From NCBI GenBank assembly GCA_017458185.1, contig JAFTFY010000007.1, forward strand, positions 55,995-119,994: a stretch of 64,000 nucleotides of DNA. Reading direction: 5' to 3'. Below the pieces are notes generated by a model. That model worked only from the letters and a program-made list of their open reading frames with translations, was not told where the DNA came from and did not search any database. This stretch comes from Neisseriaceae bacterium. Its GTDB lineage: Bacteria > Pseudomonadota > Gammaproteobacteria > Burkholderiales > Neisseriaceae. Every line of letters begins with the position of its first letter. The stretch's first letter is position 1. The translations under genes were made by a program, and so were the position numbers. Positions 20,516-29,590 of this stretch are shown piece by piece.

Positions 20516-20541
20516 ACAACGCACAATCATATATGATTAAA
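20516..20541. promoter_or_regulatory. Palindromic motif AATCATATATGATT, second copy
   Basis: ACAACGC followed two bases later by AATCATATATGATT, the same arrangement as at 1195-1220. Here it lies just upstream of the small minus-strand gene starting at 20485. Confidence 0.4.
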
Positions 20542-20574
20542 GTACTTTTTGAAAGCCTTTTCAGGCTGCCTGAA

Positions 20575-20605
20575 AAAAACAGCGTAACCTATGCTACGCT
20601 GTTTT
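20575..20605 (-). terminator. Terminator downstream of iscU
   Basis: AACAGCGTA/TACGCTGTT stem with an 8-base loop. Read on the minus strand it is followed by seven T and then an uptake word. The Correia-like element lies between it and the iscU stop. Confidence 0.75.
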
Positions 20606-20711
20606 ATAGTCGGTTCAGAGCAAAAACAGACAAGGCAGTGAGCCGCAGACAGTATAAAACAATACGGCAAGGCGAACTAACGCTGTATGATTTTGGTATG
20701 AACCGACTATA
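20605..20711 (+). mobile_element. Correia-like miniature element (CREE-type MITE), copy 1
   Basis: 107 bp with 13-bp perfect inverted ends (TATAGTCGGTTCA and its complement), starting and ending TATA. The interior holds GACAAGGC, GCCGCAGACAGTAT and TACGGCAAGGCGAA in the same order as in the Neisseria Correia element, whose ends are TATAGTGGATTAA-like. It lies downstream of iscU. Correia elements are moved by transposase in trans and can carry promoters or RNA processing sites. Confidence 0.85.
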
Positions 20712-20734
20712 TTTTAAGCATATAAAACAAGCCA

Positions 20735-21118
20735 TTACTCGCCTTGTTTCTTGCGATAATCTGCCACTGCGGCACGAATAGCGTCTTCTGCCAAAACCGA
20801 GCAGTGGATTTTCACAGGCGGCAGTGCTAATTCTTCGGCGATTTCGCTGTTTTTAATCGCCAATGCTTCGTCTATGCTTTTGCCTTTTACCCATTCGGTA
20901 ACCAAACTGGAAGACGCAATCGCCGAGCCGCAACCGTAGGTTTTGAATTTGGCATCTTCAATAATGCCGTTTTCATTCACCTTAATTTGCAATTTCATCA
21001 CATCGCCGCACGCAGGTGCACCAACCATGCCTGTTCCCACGCTTTGATCGTTTTTGTCCATAGAACCCACATTGCGTGGATTTTCGTAGTGGTCAATTAC
21101 TTTATCACTGTAAGCCAT
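20735..21118 (-). CDS. iscU: Iron-sulfur cluster scaffold IscU
   Basis: Scaffold on which [2Fe-2S] clusters are assembled before transfer to apoproteins. The 127 residues show all three cluster cysteines, Cys37 (GAPACGD), Cys63 (YGCGSA) and Cys106 (KIHCSVLA), with the conserved Asp39. The LPPVK recognition site for HscA is present. The usual iscR/iscS/iscA/hscBA neighbours are absent here: trpB is upstream across uptake words and a Correia-like element is downstream, so iscU stands alone. Confidence 0.96.
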   Translation of the reverse strand: MAYSDKVIDHYENPRNVGSMDKNDQSVGTGMVGAPACGDVMKLQIKVNENGIIEDAKFKTYGCGSAIASSSLVTEWVKGKSIDEALAIKNSEIAEELALPPVKIHCSVLAEDAIRAAVADYRKKQGE

Positions 21119-21215
21119 TGTTGTTCCTTTATATTTACCTTGTGTGTGTTTTTTCAGGCAGCCTGAAAAGGGTTATTTTACCTTGTTTCAGGCTGCCTGA
21201 AATATTGAATTTACC

Positions 21216-22418
21216 TTACAAACCCAATTTTTCCATGACAAAATCAATATCCTTATCACCCCTGCCTGACAGATTAACCAAAATATGGTAATCCTTGCCA
21301 TGTTTTGCCGCTTCACGCAAGGCATACGCCACAGCGTGCGAACTTTCTAATGCGGGAATAATGCCTTCTTGGCGAGACAGTGCCAAAAATGCGTCCAAAC
21401 ATTGTTTGTCGTCCGCAATATCGTAATGCACGCGACCTGTGTCGTGTAAATAGCAGTGTTGCGGTCCCACTCCAGGGTAATCCAAGCCTGACGCAATCGA
21501 ATACACTGCGGCAGGAGAACCGTCTTCGTTTTGCAAATAATAGCAAGTAAAGCCGTGAATTTCCCCTTTTTTGCCTAATGTCAGCGTTGCCGCGTGCCGT
21601 CCCGCTTTATCCAAACCGTCCCCAGCAGGTTCAACGCCTGTTAATTTCACGCTTTTATCGTCCAAAAAGGCGTTGAAAATGCCCATTGCATTTGAACCGC
21701 CACCCACGCAGGCGACTACTTCGTTTGGCAAGCAATTATAGGCTGCCTGAAACTGTTCGCGTGCCTCGTGTCCTACGATTGATTGAAAAAACGCCACCAT
21801 TTCAGGAAAAGGAGCAGGTCCCACCACCGAACCAATCGCGTACATCGTGCTTTGTGGGTCTTTCAGATAATCCGTAAACGCACTATCCACTGCTTCTTTC
21901 AAGGTTTTCGCTCCAAACGATACAGGAATCACATTCGCTCCCAAAACTTTCATTCTCGAAACATTGGGGGCTTCTTTGGCAATATCCACTTCGCCCATGT
22001 GAATATCACATTCAATGCCCAACAAGGCGGCAGCCGTTGCCAAAGCCACGCCGTGCTGACCTGCCCCTGTTTCGGCAATGACTTTTTTCTTGCCCAAGCG
22101 TTTGGCAAGCAACACTTCGCCGATACAATGATTGATTTTATGAGCCCCCGTATGATTCAAATCTTCGCGTTTGAAATAAATATTTGCCCCATTTTGAGAC
22201 AAATTGCGAGCGTGATATATGGGCGATGGTCTGCCAATATAGGTTTCCCGCAACAATTTAAATTCTTGCAAAAATTCAGGGTCTTGTATCATTGTATGAA
22301 AGCCGTCTTCAATTTCTTGCAAAGCCGCTTTCAGTGCAGGGTGATCAATTTTGCCGCCAAATTCACCAAAAAAACCGTTATTGTCAGGTAAAACCTGTTT
22401 ATTTAAGCCAATATCCAT
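21216..22418 (-). CDS. trpB: Tryptophan synthase beta chain
   Basis: PLP enzyme that joins indole and serine to make tryptophan. About 400 residues: FFGEFGG at the N-terminus, PLP lysine in [10 protein letters not shown], the [10 protein letters not shown] loop, [10 protein letters not shown] phosphate-binding motif, and C-terminal [10 protein letters not shown]. An ATG at 22418 with GAGA upstream is preferred to a TTG five codons earlier. No trpA adjoins it; trpF lies alone at 41536, so trp genes are dispersed, as is usual in this family. An uptake word is embedded in the coding frame (about 21745-21760). Confidence 0.95.
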   Translation of the reverse strand: MDIGLNKQVLPDNNGFFGEFGGKIDHPALKAALQEIEDGFHTMIQDPEFLQEFKLLRETYIGRPSPIYHARNLSQNGANIYFKREDLNHTGAHKINHCIGEVLLAKRLGKKKVIAETGAGQHGVALATAAALLGIECDIHMGEVDIAKEAPNVSRMKVLGANVIPVSFGAKTLKEAVDSAFTDYLKDPQSTMYAIGSVVGPAPFPEMVAFFQSIVGHEAREQFQAAYNCLPNEVVACVGGGSNAMGIFNAFLDDKSVKLTGVEPAGDGLDKAGRHAATLTLGKKGEIHGFTCYYLQNEDGSPAAVYSIASGLDYPGVGPQHCYLHDTGRVHYDIADDKQCLDAFLALSRQEGIIPALESSHAVAYALREAAKHGKDYHILVNLSGRGDKDIDFVMEKLGL

Positions 22419-22533
22419 TTGATTTATTCTCAAAAATTAGAAAAACAAGCATTTTACTCCTTTGTAGGCTGCCTGAACGAGATTTTTTCACTGCATTTCA
22501 TTCGTCAAACGCTATTTCAGGCTACCTGAAAAT

Positions 22534-22878
22534 TTAATCATCAAGATTTCGCAATAAAGAACACACAATAGCACTTCTGCGACCCGAGCGGCAAAATGCC
22601 AAAGCGGGCAATTCGGACTCTTGCAAAATATGTTGCAATAACAAAGCCGTATCTTGACTAATGGCAGCCACATTCGCAATCGGCTGATGATAAGTATGCT
22701 CAATGCCTGCGGCACGAATTTTGGCGGCTAAATCGGCAAAAACAGGCTGATTTTCATCTTCGCCGTCCAAACGATGACAAATCACCGTTTTAATGCCCAA
22801 ACGCAGTAAATCGGCAATATCATCTTCACTAATTTGTCCGCTAACATATAAATCCGGTGAAATTTGGGTGAAATTCAT
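22534..22878 (-). CDS. TIGR01244/DUF442 phosphatase-like (beta-lactamase hydrolase-like) protein
   Basis: 114 residues of the small tyrosine-phosphatase-fold family linked to sulfide and persulfide metabolism (Blh-type N-terminal domain). It begins with the family's QISPDLYVSGQI motif and ends with the P-loop CRSGRRS, holding the catalytic Cys and Arg. The last Arg before Ser replaces the more usual Thr. Substrate unknown. It is flanked by uptake words, with a Correia-like element upstream. Confidence 0.75.
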   Translation of the reverse strand: MNFTQISPDLYVSGQISEDDIADLLRLGIKTVICHRLDGEDENQPVFADLAAKIRAAGIEHTYHQPIANVAAISQDTALLLQHILQESELPALAFCRSGRRSAIVCSLLRNLDD

Positions 22879-22904
22879 GGTATTCCTTTCAGGCAGCCTG
22901 AAAA

Positions 22905-23010
22905 TATAGTCGATTCACAGCAAAATCATGCAGCGTTAGTTCGCCTTGCCGTATTATCCATACTGTCTGCGACGAACTGCCTTGCCTGCTTTTGTTGTGA
23001 ACCGACTATA
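22905..23010 (-). mobile_element. Correia-like miniature element, copy 2
   Basis: 106 bp with ends TATAGTCGATTCA and the complement of TATAGTCGGTTCA (12 of 13 match). It is the inverse-oriented homologue of the element at 20605, with shared GCAGCGTTAGTTCGCCTTGCCGTATT and TACTGTCTGC blocks. It lies between dnaJ and the downstream TIGR01244-type gene. Confidence 0.85.
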
Positions 23011-23039
23011 AAAACGCCATTCATTTGAACAGCGTTTTA
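23011..23039 (-). terminator. Terminator of dnaJ
   Basis: On the minus strand: AAAACGC, inner TTCA/TGAA, GCGTTTT, followed by a further T. It abuts the Correia-like element. Confidence 0.6.
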
Positions 23040-23048
23040 TCTTAAAAA

Positions 23049-24173
23049 TCAATCGAATAAATCCTTTAACTTATCCAAAAACGAGCGTTGGTGTGGATTT
23101 TGTGGGCGTTCCAAGCCTGTGGAAATTTTTTCAAATTCCATTAACAACTCTTTTTGCCGTTCGGTTAAGTTAATCGGCGTTTCCACCACAATATGACAAT
23201 ACAAATCACCCTGCATGGGGCTACGAATGCCCGTAATGCCCTTGCCACGCAAACGCAAGCGGCGACCTGTTTGCGTGCCTGCGGGAATAGTGGTTTTCGC
23301 TCTGCCATTCAAAGTAGGCACTTCCACTTCGCCGCCTAATGCCGCCACAGTAAAGGAAATCGGCAATTCACAATGTAAATCGCGTCCATCGCGTTCAAAA
23401 ATATCATGCGGTTTCACCGAAACATACACCAATAAATCGCCCGCAGGAGCCCCGTGCGAACCCATTTCGCCCTGACCCGACAAACGAATGGCTTGACCGT
23501 CATCAATGCCCGCAGGAATAGAAATTTCAATCGTACGAGACGATTTCAGTTTGCCCTGTCCGCGACATTTGACGCACGGCTCTTTAATAATTTTGCCCGC
23601 CCCACGACAACGCGGACAAGTTTGTTTTAACTGAAAAATGGCTTGCTGAATGTGAATGGTGCCCGTGCCACGACAATCGGGGCAAGTCTCCGCACTCGTG
23701 CCTGCTTTGGCTCCTGAACCGTGGCACACATCGCATTCTTCGTGCGATGGAATATTGATTTGCTTTTTCAAGCCATTCGCGGCTTCTTCGAGCGTAATTT
23801 GCATATCATAACGCAAATCGGCACCCTGAAAATTTTGTTGTCGAGAACCGCCACCAGCACCGAACATTTGGCTGAAAATATCGCCAAAATCAAAGCCACC
23901 GCCGCCGAATCCGCCAAAGCCACCGCCAAAACCGCCACCCATTTGGTTGGGGTCAATGCCTGCTTCGCCAAACTGGTCGTACTGGGTGCGTTTTTGTTTG
24001 TCGGATAAAACATCGTAAGCCTTTTGAATTTCCTTAAATTTTTCTTCGGCTTCCTTATTATCAGGATTGCGGTCAGGGTGATATTTCATCGCCAATTTGC
24101 GATAGGCTTTTTTAATTTCATCTTCACTCGCCGTTTTGCCAACGCCAAGCGTTTCGTATAAATCTTTGCTCAT
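23049..24173 (-). CDS. dnaJ: Chaperone DnaJ
   Basis: Hsp40 co-chaperone that stimulates DnaK ATPase and delivers clients. 374 residues: J domain 1-70 with HPD in KYHPDRN, Gly/Phe-rich linker (about 75-110), zinc domain with four CxxCxGxG repeats ([32 protein letters not shown]), then the two beta-barrel C-terminal domains. All expected parts are intact. dnaK is not adjacent in this window. Confidence 0.97.
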   Translation of the reverse strand: MSKDLYETLGVGKTASEDEIKKAYRKLAMKYHPDRNPDNKEAEEKFKEIQKAYDVLSDKQKRTQYDQFGEAGIDPNQMGGGFGGGFGGFGGGGFDFGDIFSQMFGAGGGSRQQNFQGADLRYDMQITLEEAANGLKKQINIPSHEECDVCHGSGAKAGTSAETCPDCRGTGTIHIQQAIFQLKQTCPRCRGAGKIIKEPCVKCRGQGKLKSSRTIEISIPAGIDDGQAIRLSGQGEMGSHGAPAGDLLVYVSVKPHDIFERDGRDLHCELPISFTVAALGGEVEVPTLNGRAKTTIPAGTQTGRRLRLRGKGITGIRSPMQGDLYCHIVVETPINLTERQKELLMEFEKISTGLERPQNPHQRSFLDKLKDLFD

Positions 24174-24283
24174 TTTGTATGTGCCAAAATAAAATATAAA
24201 CTGCCCACCAATATGTGGGCAGAATGGGAAAATATCAAGAGATGATTTTCAGGCTGCTTGAAAGTTTTGTTTTCAGCATAATG

Positions 24284-24700
24284 TTATGTTTTGATGTTTC
24301 CTGCATTCAAATACAACAATGCTTTGGAAATAGATAAAAAAATACACTCCATTAAGATAACAGCAAAAATTGAAGAAAAAACCCATTTATATAGTCTGAC
24401 ATACCCTAAAAAATTAACAACTTCGTTGAGATAACAGCCTAAAATCAACGCAAACATAAAAGAAACAACCCAACGCTCGGCTAATTTTTTGATGCCAAAT
24501 TCTATGATTAAACAATAAATTAAATTGGGAATAATGGTAAAAATTAAGGCAATAAAATAAGTCAGCAAAAATCCTTCAAAATCCATAAAAAAAGAAATCA
24601 ATTTCCCTAAAAACAACAAAATAAAAATATCCCCAAATAGCGGTATCAATAATATACCGAATATAACACGAACAATTTTTTGTATTGTGTTAGAAGACAT
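24284..24700 (-). CDS. Small inner-membrane protein, unknown
   Basis: 138 residues that are almost wholly hydrophobic, with four predicted membrane segments (about 10-30, 42-66, 78-98, 106-128) and few charges between them. I do not recognise the family. A single-gene unit, AT-rich, bounded by a degenerate uptake word downstream (about 24249) and a perfect one upstream (about 24725). Confidence 0.55.
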   Translation of the reverse strand: MSSNTIQKIVRVIFGILLIPLFGDIFILLFLGKLISFFMDFEGFLLTYFIALIFTIIPNLIYCLIIEFGIKKLAERWVVSFMFALILGCYLNEVVNFLGYVRLYKWVFSSIFAVILMECIFLSISKALLYLNAGNIKT

Positions 24701-24766
24701 ATCAATTCCTGTGTATATTCGTATTCAGGCTGCCTGAAACGAAGTTCGGCGTAAGCCAAAACCTTT

Positions 24767-24930
24767 CTACGACAACAATCTAATTTGAAATGCCACGCCA
24801 ATTTTTTGCCATGCGTCCGTTTCAAATACTAATGCTTGGGCGGTGAGTGGGTTGTCGGCAAGCCATTGGCGATCTATGGATAAATCGCAATGCTGTTGAT
24901 GTAAATCAAAATGCGGTGCATTTTTTTTCA
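24767..24930 (-). pseudogene. ppx: C-terminal remnant of an exopolyphosphatase (Ppx/GppA family)
   Basis: An open minus-strand frame ending in TAG (24767-24769) reads LSIDRQWLADNPLTAQALVFE, then TDAWQKIGVAFQIRLL. This matches the conserved C-terminal tail of Ppx/GppA phosphatases (WL..NPLT...L..E...W...G). It has no start and runs into an uptake word and then a stop upstream, so only about 50 codons survive. The rest of the gene has been replaced by prpF or lost. Confidence 0.6.
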
Positions 24931-24946
24931 GGCAGCCTGAAACCCT

Positions 24947-26104
24947 TTATACACAAGGCACTCTTACCCAGCCACGCATCAGCACGCGGGAAGAGCGGCT
25001 CATGGTAACGCTTTTAGCAACCCACTGGCCGTTTTCCATTGCCACGCTTGCTCCGACTGTGAGCGTGCCTGATGGGTGTCCGAAACACACCGTTTCAATC
25101 GCACCGCCTGCGGCATTGCTCACCAAAGTATTTGGCACAGCAGCGGCGGCACTGATAGCCACAGCCGCCGTACCCATCATCGCGTGGTGCAATTTGCCCA
25201 TTGACACGGCTCGCACCAATAGATTGATTTCATTAGATAAAACTTGTTTTCCTGATGACGCAGTGTAATCGGCAGGCGGTGCCACAAAAGCCACTTTGGG
25301 CGTGTGCTGACGGTTGGCAATTTCGCTTAAATCTTGGATTAAGCCCATTTTCAACGCCCCTGCTGCTCGGATATTTTCTAATAATTTCAAATAATTAGGG
25401 TTACTGTTTATATCGTCTTGCAATTCGCAACCCGAAAAACCAATATCGGCGGCATTCACAAACACCGTAGGAATGCCCGCACTAATCAGCGTGGCTTTCA
25501 GGCTGCCGATTTCAGGCACGACAATTTTGTCAATCGTGTTACCTGTGGGAAACAGCACGCCGTCAGACGGCGACACAAACGACAATTTCACTTCTGCCGC
25601 AGGAAAAGTGACACCGTCCAAAACAAAATCGCCCACTTCTTTCACCTTGCCGTTTTCAATCGGCACTTGGGCGATAATGGTTTTGCCGATATTCGCCTGC
25701 CAAATTTTCACTTCTTGCACACCATTGTCGATTTTTACTGCAATTAAACCGCTTTCAATCGCAAAACTGCCCACCGCGGCTGATAAATTTCCGCAATTAC
25801 CACTCCAATCAACAAAGGGTTTATCAATCGCCACTTGCCCAAAAAGATAATCCACATCGTGATTTGTTTGCGTGCTTTTACTGATGATGACCGCCTTGCT
25901 GGTCGAAGACGAACCGCCGCCCATACCGTCAATTTGCTTACCATAAGGGTCAGGACTGCCGATAAGCCGCATCAGCAAGCGGTCGCGTGCTATTCCTGCT
26001 TCTTGTGCGGCTGGCGGCAAATCATCAAGCCGCAAAAACACGCCATTAGAAGTGCCCCCACGCATAAAAAACGCAGGAATTTCAATATATTGAGAAGAAG
26101 TCAT
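24947..26104 (-). CDS. prpF: 2-methylaconitate cis-trans isomerase PrpF family protein
   Basis: 385 residues of the PrpF family (diaminopimelate-epimerase fold), which isomerises 2-methylaconitate in the 2-methylcitrate route of propionate breakdown. Visible family features are FFMRGGTSNGVF, DGMGGGSSSTSKAVII, DWSGNCGNLSAAVG, and late HHAMMGTAAVA and FGHPSGTL. The usual partners prpB, prpC and acnD are not beside it, so substrate assignment is by family only. It replaced or abuts a ppx remnant. Confidence 0.85.
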   Translation of the reverse strand: MTSSQYIEIPAFFMRGGTSNGVFLRLDDLPPAAQEAGIARDRLLMRLIGSPDPYGKQIDGMGGGSSSTSKAVIISKSTQTNHDVDYLFGQVAIDKPFVDWSGNCGNLSAAVGSFAIESGLIAVKIDNGVQEVKIWQANIGKTIIAQVPIENGKVKEVGDFVLDGVTFPAAEVKLSFVSPSDGVLFPTGNTIDKIVVPEIGSLKATLISAGIPTVFVNAADIGFSGCELQDDINSNPNYLKLLENIRAAGALKMGLIQDLSEIANRQHTPKVAFVAPPADYTASSGKQVLSNEINLLVRAVSMGKLHHAMMGTAAVAISAAAAVPNTLVSNAAGGAIETVCFGHPSGTLTVGASVAMENGQWVAKSVTMSRSSRVLMRGWVRVPCV

Positions 26105-26191
26105 TTTCAGGCTGCCTAAAAGAATTAAAAGCGTTATTGTATCGCATTATCAAACCTTTCAGGCTGCCTGAAAACTTAATCAATAGTCAGA

Positions 26192-26220
26192 TTGATATTG
26201 TTTTTGTGATAGATTAGAAT
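26192..26220 (+). promoter_or_regulatory. Sigma-70 promoter of the phase-variable lipoprotein gene
   Basis: TTGATA (26192-26197), 17-base spacer, TAGAAT (26215-26220). This is close to consensus and lies 32 bases before the ATG at 26252. Confidence 0.75.
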
Positions 26221-26251
26221 GTGCATTTTTTCTTAACAAAGGATTTTTAAA

Positions 26252-28103
26252 ATGTTCCCCCCCCCGCAAATCTAATTTTTCTTTAAAATTCAAACTCGGT
26301 ACAGCCATTTTCTGTGGCTTATTCTTAACCGCTTGTGCGGATATGGATTTAGCGAATTTAGCAAATCTTGGTCAGAGCGAAGCAAACAAAACAACACCTA
26401 TTAAATTGTCCCCTGAACAACAAGTTCTCAAACAAACTCAATTAGAACCGATTGTTCCTGAATTATTGGCTATGGAACAAAAAAATCCCAAACGCTATAC
26501 AACATTACAAAATGACATAACACGCTGTCTTAATCCAGAGTTTCCTATGGATTATGAACAACGCTGTGTGCAAGTCAAAAACGCTACAATCAATGTACTT
26601 TATGACCAACACAAAAACAAAATGCCCATTGATAAAAAGACCCAAGAATTAATTCAAATGTGGGAAGAAAACAAGAATTATTTCATGCAAACCGATATGA
26701 AATTAAGTGCCATTTTAAAACATCGTATGGATTTGTATGAAAAATACATTGACCCTTGGGATACCTATGCACTCTCAATTCATTTGGAGAATAATCCAAA
26801 TTTAGATTATATATTCAGAAATTTCCGCATACATTTGGGTTTAATGTACGCAAATAAATCCAACAATAGAAAAGAAGCAGTCTTTTCTCATTTGCAAGAA
26901 GGATGCAATATTTATACACAATTCAAACTTGGCAAACCACTATCACACTTTGATTTTCCTGCCGAATCTGATTGTATTGTATTAGGGCGTGATAAAACCT
27001 TTGGCAAAGAAACCACGCAAGCATATACAAAACTCAAATCAATGACAGAAAGCGAACGCAGACAGTTAGTAAAACAAGAAAATCAAAAAGAACTTACCAA
27101 AGAATGTTTAGCCTTGCCTGTTGATGCCAATAAGCAATTTACGCTAAATGGCGTTACGCGAACAATACACTCGTATTCTGTATCTGGCATAAAAAATCTG
27201 TGTCAAAGTGAGTGTAACAATAAAAATGGCAAAGCCTGTTTTCATATCGGAACGGTTTATACAAATGAGAAAGATTTAGTTCAGGCAGAAAAATATTTCA
27301 AGCAAGCCTGTAATTATGGTTTTACCAATGCTTGTCATAGCATAGGAGCGGTTGCTTCTTCCCCAAATGATGCGACATATTACGGAAAAAATGGAAAACA
27401 AACAGCAACACCAGAACTTTGCACAAGTTTGTCTTATAAAGATTTAGCACTGTCATTGTCTTCCCAAGAAACAAGAGAAGCAGGAACGGCTGTTAGTGCT
27501 ATGTTTGGATTGTTAGTTGGCGACAAATTTAAAGGCAATACGCAATTAAGTACACAACTGAATCAGCACATGGCAAGCATGGCAGCAAACATGGTAGGGG
27601 CAAATCCCAATGCAATCAATCACACACCTGATGAGATTTTCCAAAGTTGTCAGCCTGTCTGTTCGCAAAAAAATGGTAAAGCCTGTACATTTATGGGCAC
27701 TATTCTGGCTCATAACGAGCAATTCGCACAAGCAGAACCCTATTTCAAACAAGGCTGTAACAATGGTTACGGTATAGGGTGCATTAAGTTAGAAAGATTT
27801 CATTACCATGAAAATAAAGTAGTGGAAAGCACCCCAGGCAGCATGGAAACCTGTCAGTATGTCGATGGTATAAAAACAGATTGTTATACACATCATGCTT
27901 TATTTGAACCACATTACATTACCAAGCGTACAGGTGAAATTTCAACGGTGATTAAAGGCAGAAAACCCAATAAAGCAACAGCCTTACAATATCGCCAAAA
28001 AGGATTGGCTTTGTTCAAAAAAGCGTGCCAGCAAGACGACAGCGACTCATGCTTACTGTATAAATCTTATTCTGATATTGACCGTGTAAGATTGGGGGAT
28101 TAG
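26252..28103 (+). CDS. Phase-variable Sel1-type lipoprotein, presently OFF (C9 tract shifts the frame)
   Basis: The ATG at 26252 has AAAGGA eight bases upstream and a promoter before that, but the frame from it reads through nine C (26257-26265) and stops at TAA 26273. With eight C (or eleven), the same ATG reads MFPPRKSNFSLKFKL, then a signal peptide ending FLTAC (lipobox) and continues without interruption to 28103. The mature part is about 590 residues: an unrecognised N-terminal half, then Sel1-like repeats rich in paired Cys (KACFHIG, NACHSIG, KACTFMG, IGCIKLE). This is a surface-type lipoprotein under slipped-strand control; function unknown. An internal ATG (26343) would give a protein lacking the signal. 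Confidence 0.85.
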
Positions 28104-28116
28104 TTTATCAATATAT

Positions 28117-28725
28117 TCAGGCTGCCTGAAAAATACGACAATAATCATGGTGTAGATTATCTACTTGCTGTATTAAATCATTCAGGCTGCCTGAATTTAG
28201 GATAATATCATCGGCAATCGCTTGGCGTTGCTCTCGTGTGGCTTGCAAACGCAAGGCGGCTTGTGCTTGTTCTAATGTCCATTGATTGCGTTGTCTAATG
28301 CGTTCAATTTGTAAATTTTCTTCACAATCAACCAATAAAACGCGTTCTGATAAACACATAAATTGCGGTTGTTCAACCAATAAAGGTATGGCAACAAAAG
28401 CATAAAGGGCTTGTATCGTGGCTTGTTGTTGCTTGATTGCGGCAAAAATCATCGGGTGCAGCAGTTGTTCTAATCGTGCTTTGGCGGTGTTGTCCTGCGT
28501 AATCACATGACGCATTTTTTGACGGTTCAGGCTGCCTGAAATGTCGATTACATCATCGCCAAATTCACGGCGTATTAGGGGAATGGCTTTTCCATTTGCG
28601 GCGGTTAATTCTCGTGCGATGATGTCGCTGTCAATCGTGGGAATATGGTGTCGTTCAAAAAATAATTCGGCAACGGTGCTTTTACCGCTGCCGATACCGC
28701 CTGTGAGTGCAATCCAATGAGTCAT
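28117..28725 (-). CDS. coaE: Dephospho-CoA kinase
   Basis: Last step of coenzyme A synthesis: phosphorylates the 3'-OH of dephospho-CoA. 202 residues with P-loop GGIGSGKST at 9-17 and IDSDIIAREL (substrate-binding Asp). The ATG at 28725 overlaps the pilD stop by one base (TAATG), so it is coupled to the pilus genes, an arrangement common in proteobacteria (pilB-pilC-pilD-coaE). Two uptake words are read in frame, giving ISGSLN and NSGSLN. A longer upstream-extended frame exists but is only the pilD 3' end. Confidence 0.95.
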   Translation of the reverse strand: MTHWIALTGGIGSGKSTVAELFFERHHIPTIDSDIIARELTAANGKAIPLIRREFGDDVIDISGSLNRQKMRHVITQDNTAKARLEQLLHPMIFAAIKQQQATIQALYAFVAIPLLVEQPQFMCLSERVLLVDCEENLQIERIRQRNQWTLEQAQAALRLQATREQRQAIADDIILNSGSLNDLIQQVDNLHHDYCRIFQAA

Positions 28726-29573
28726 TATTGTCCGTTGATTAAAGTGAAAAAAGTTTGCATAACGGGTTCGTAAAACATCAACGACACCCAACCCGCAATC
28801 GCTAAACAAGGACCAAACGGCATAGGCTGACCTTTGCCAACTTTCATGATAACGGCAAAAATTAAGCCAATCACAGATGCCATTAGGGCAATAACAGGCA
28901 GGGAAACTGCTCCAAACCACGCACCCAAAGCGGCCAATAGTTTGAAATCACCAAAGCCCATACCCTCTTTGCCTGTGAAAAGTTTGAACACTTGGAAAAT
29001 AATCCATAAACTCATATAACCAATCACTGCACCCCATACGGCTTCTGGTAGGCTGATTAAGGAATTTTCAGGAATGTTAAACAATAAGCCTAACCACAAA
29101 AAAGGCAAGGTCAGTATATCAGGTAAAAGTTGTGTTTTTGCGTCAATGAAAATCATCGGCACAGTAAATAACACAAACAAAACACCGCCCAAAGCCTGCC
29201 ATGACCAGCCAAATTTCCAATAGACCGCAACAAACAATAAACCCGTTAAAAGTTCAACCGCAGGATATTGCCAAGAAATCGGTGTGTGGCAACCTGCACA
29301 CCGACCTTTTTGCAGTAAAAAACTGATAACGGGAATGTTTGACCACGGCTTGATTTCAGCCTTACAAACAGGACAATGAGACGGCGGATACGCCAAAGTG
29401 AATGGTTGGGTGTCTTCTTCGGATAAAGGCATTTCTAACTGTTGGCGTGCTTGAATTGTCCAAGCACGCTCCAACATTAGCGGTAGGCGGTAAATCACCA
29501 CATTCAGAAAACTGCCAAACAGTAAGCCAAACAGCAGAAATCCCGCCAAAAATACCCAAGAAAACTCGTCCAT
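28725..29573 (-). CDS. pilD: Type IV prepilin peptidase/methyltransferase PilD
   Basis: Inner-membrane aspartyl protease that cleaves type IV prepilin leaders and N-methylates the new N-terminus. 282 residues: GSFLNVVIYRLP near the N-terminus, two CxxC pairs (HCPVCKAE and RCAGCHTP) in the cytosolic loop, and catalytic Asp residues in FIDAKTQLLPD and GMGFGDFKLL. About eight membrane segments. It sits between pilG (17 bases upstream) and coaE. Confidence 0.96.
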   Translation of the reverse strand: MDEFSWVFLAGFLLFGLLFGSFLNVVIYRLPLMLERAWTIQARQQLEMPLSEEDTQPFTLAYPPSHCPVCKAEIKPWSNIPVISFLLQKGRCAGCHTPISWQYPAVELLTGLLFVAVYWKFGWSWQALGGVLFVLFTVPMIFIDAKTQLLPDILTLPFLWLGLLFNIPENSLISLPEAVWGAVIGYMSLWIIFQVFKLFTGKEGMGFGDFKLLAALGAWFGAVSLPVIALMASVIGLIFAVIMKVGKGQPMPFGPCLAIAGWVSLMFYEPVMQTFFTLINGQ

Positions 29574-29590
29574 GATGAGCCAATCGATGA

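Noticed and set aside
28726..28920. N-terminal extension of coaE
   Set aside because: It lies wholly in the pilD 3' end; the kinase starts normally at the ATG at 28725.
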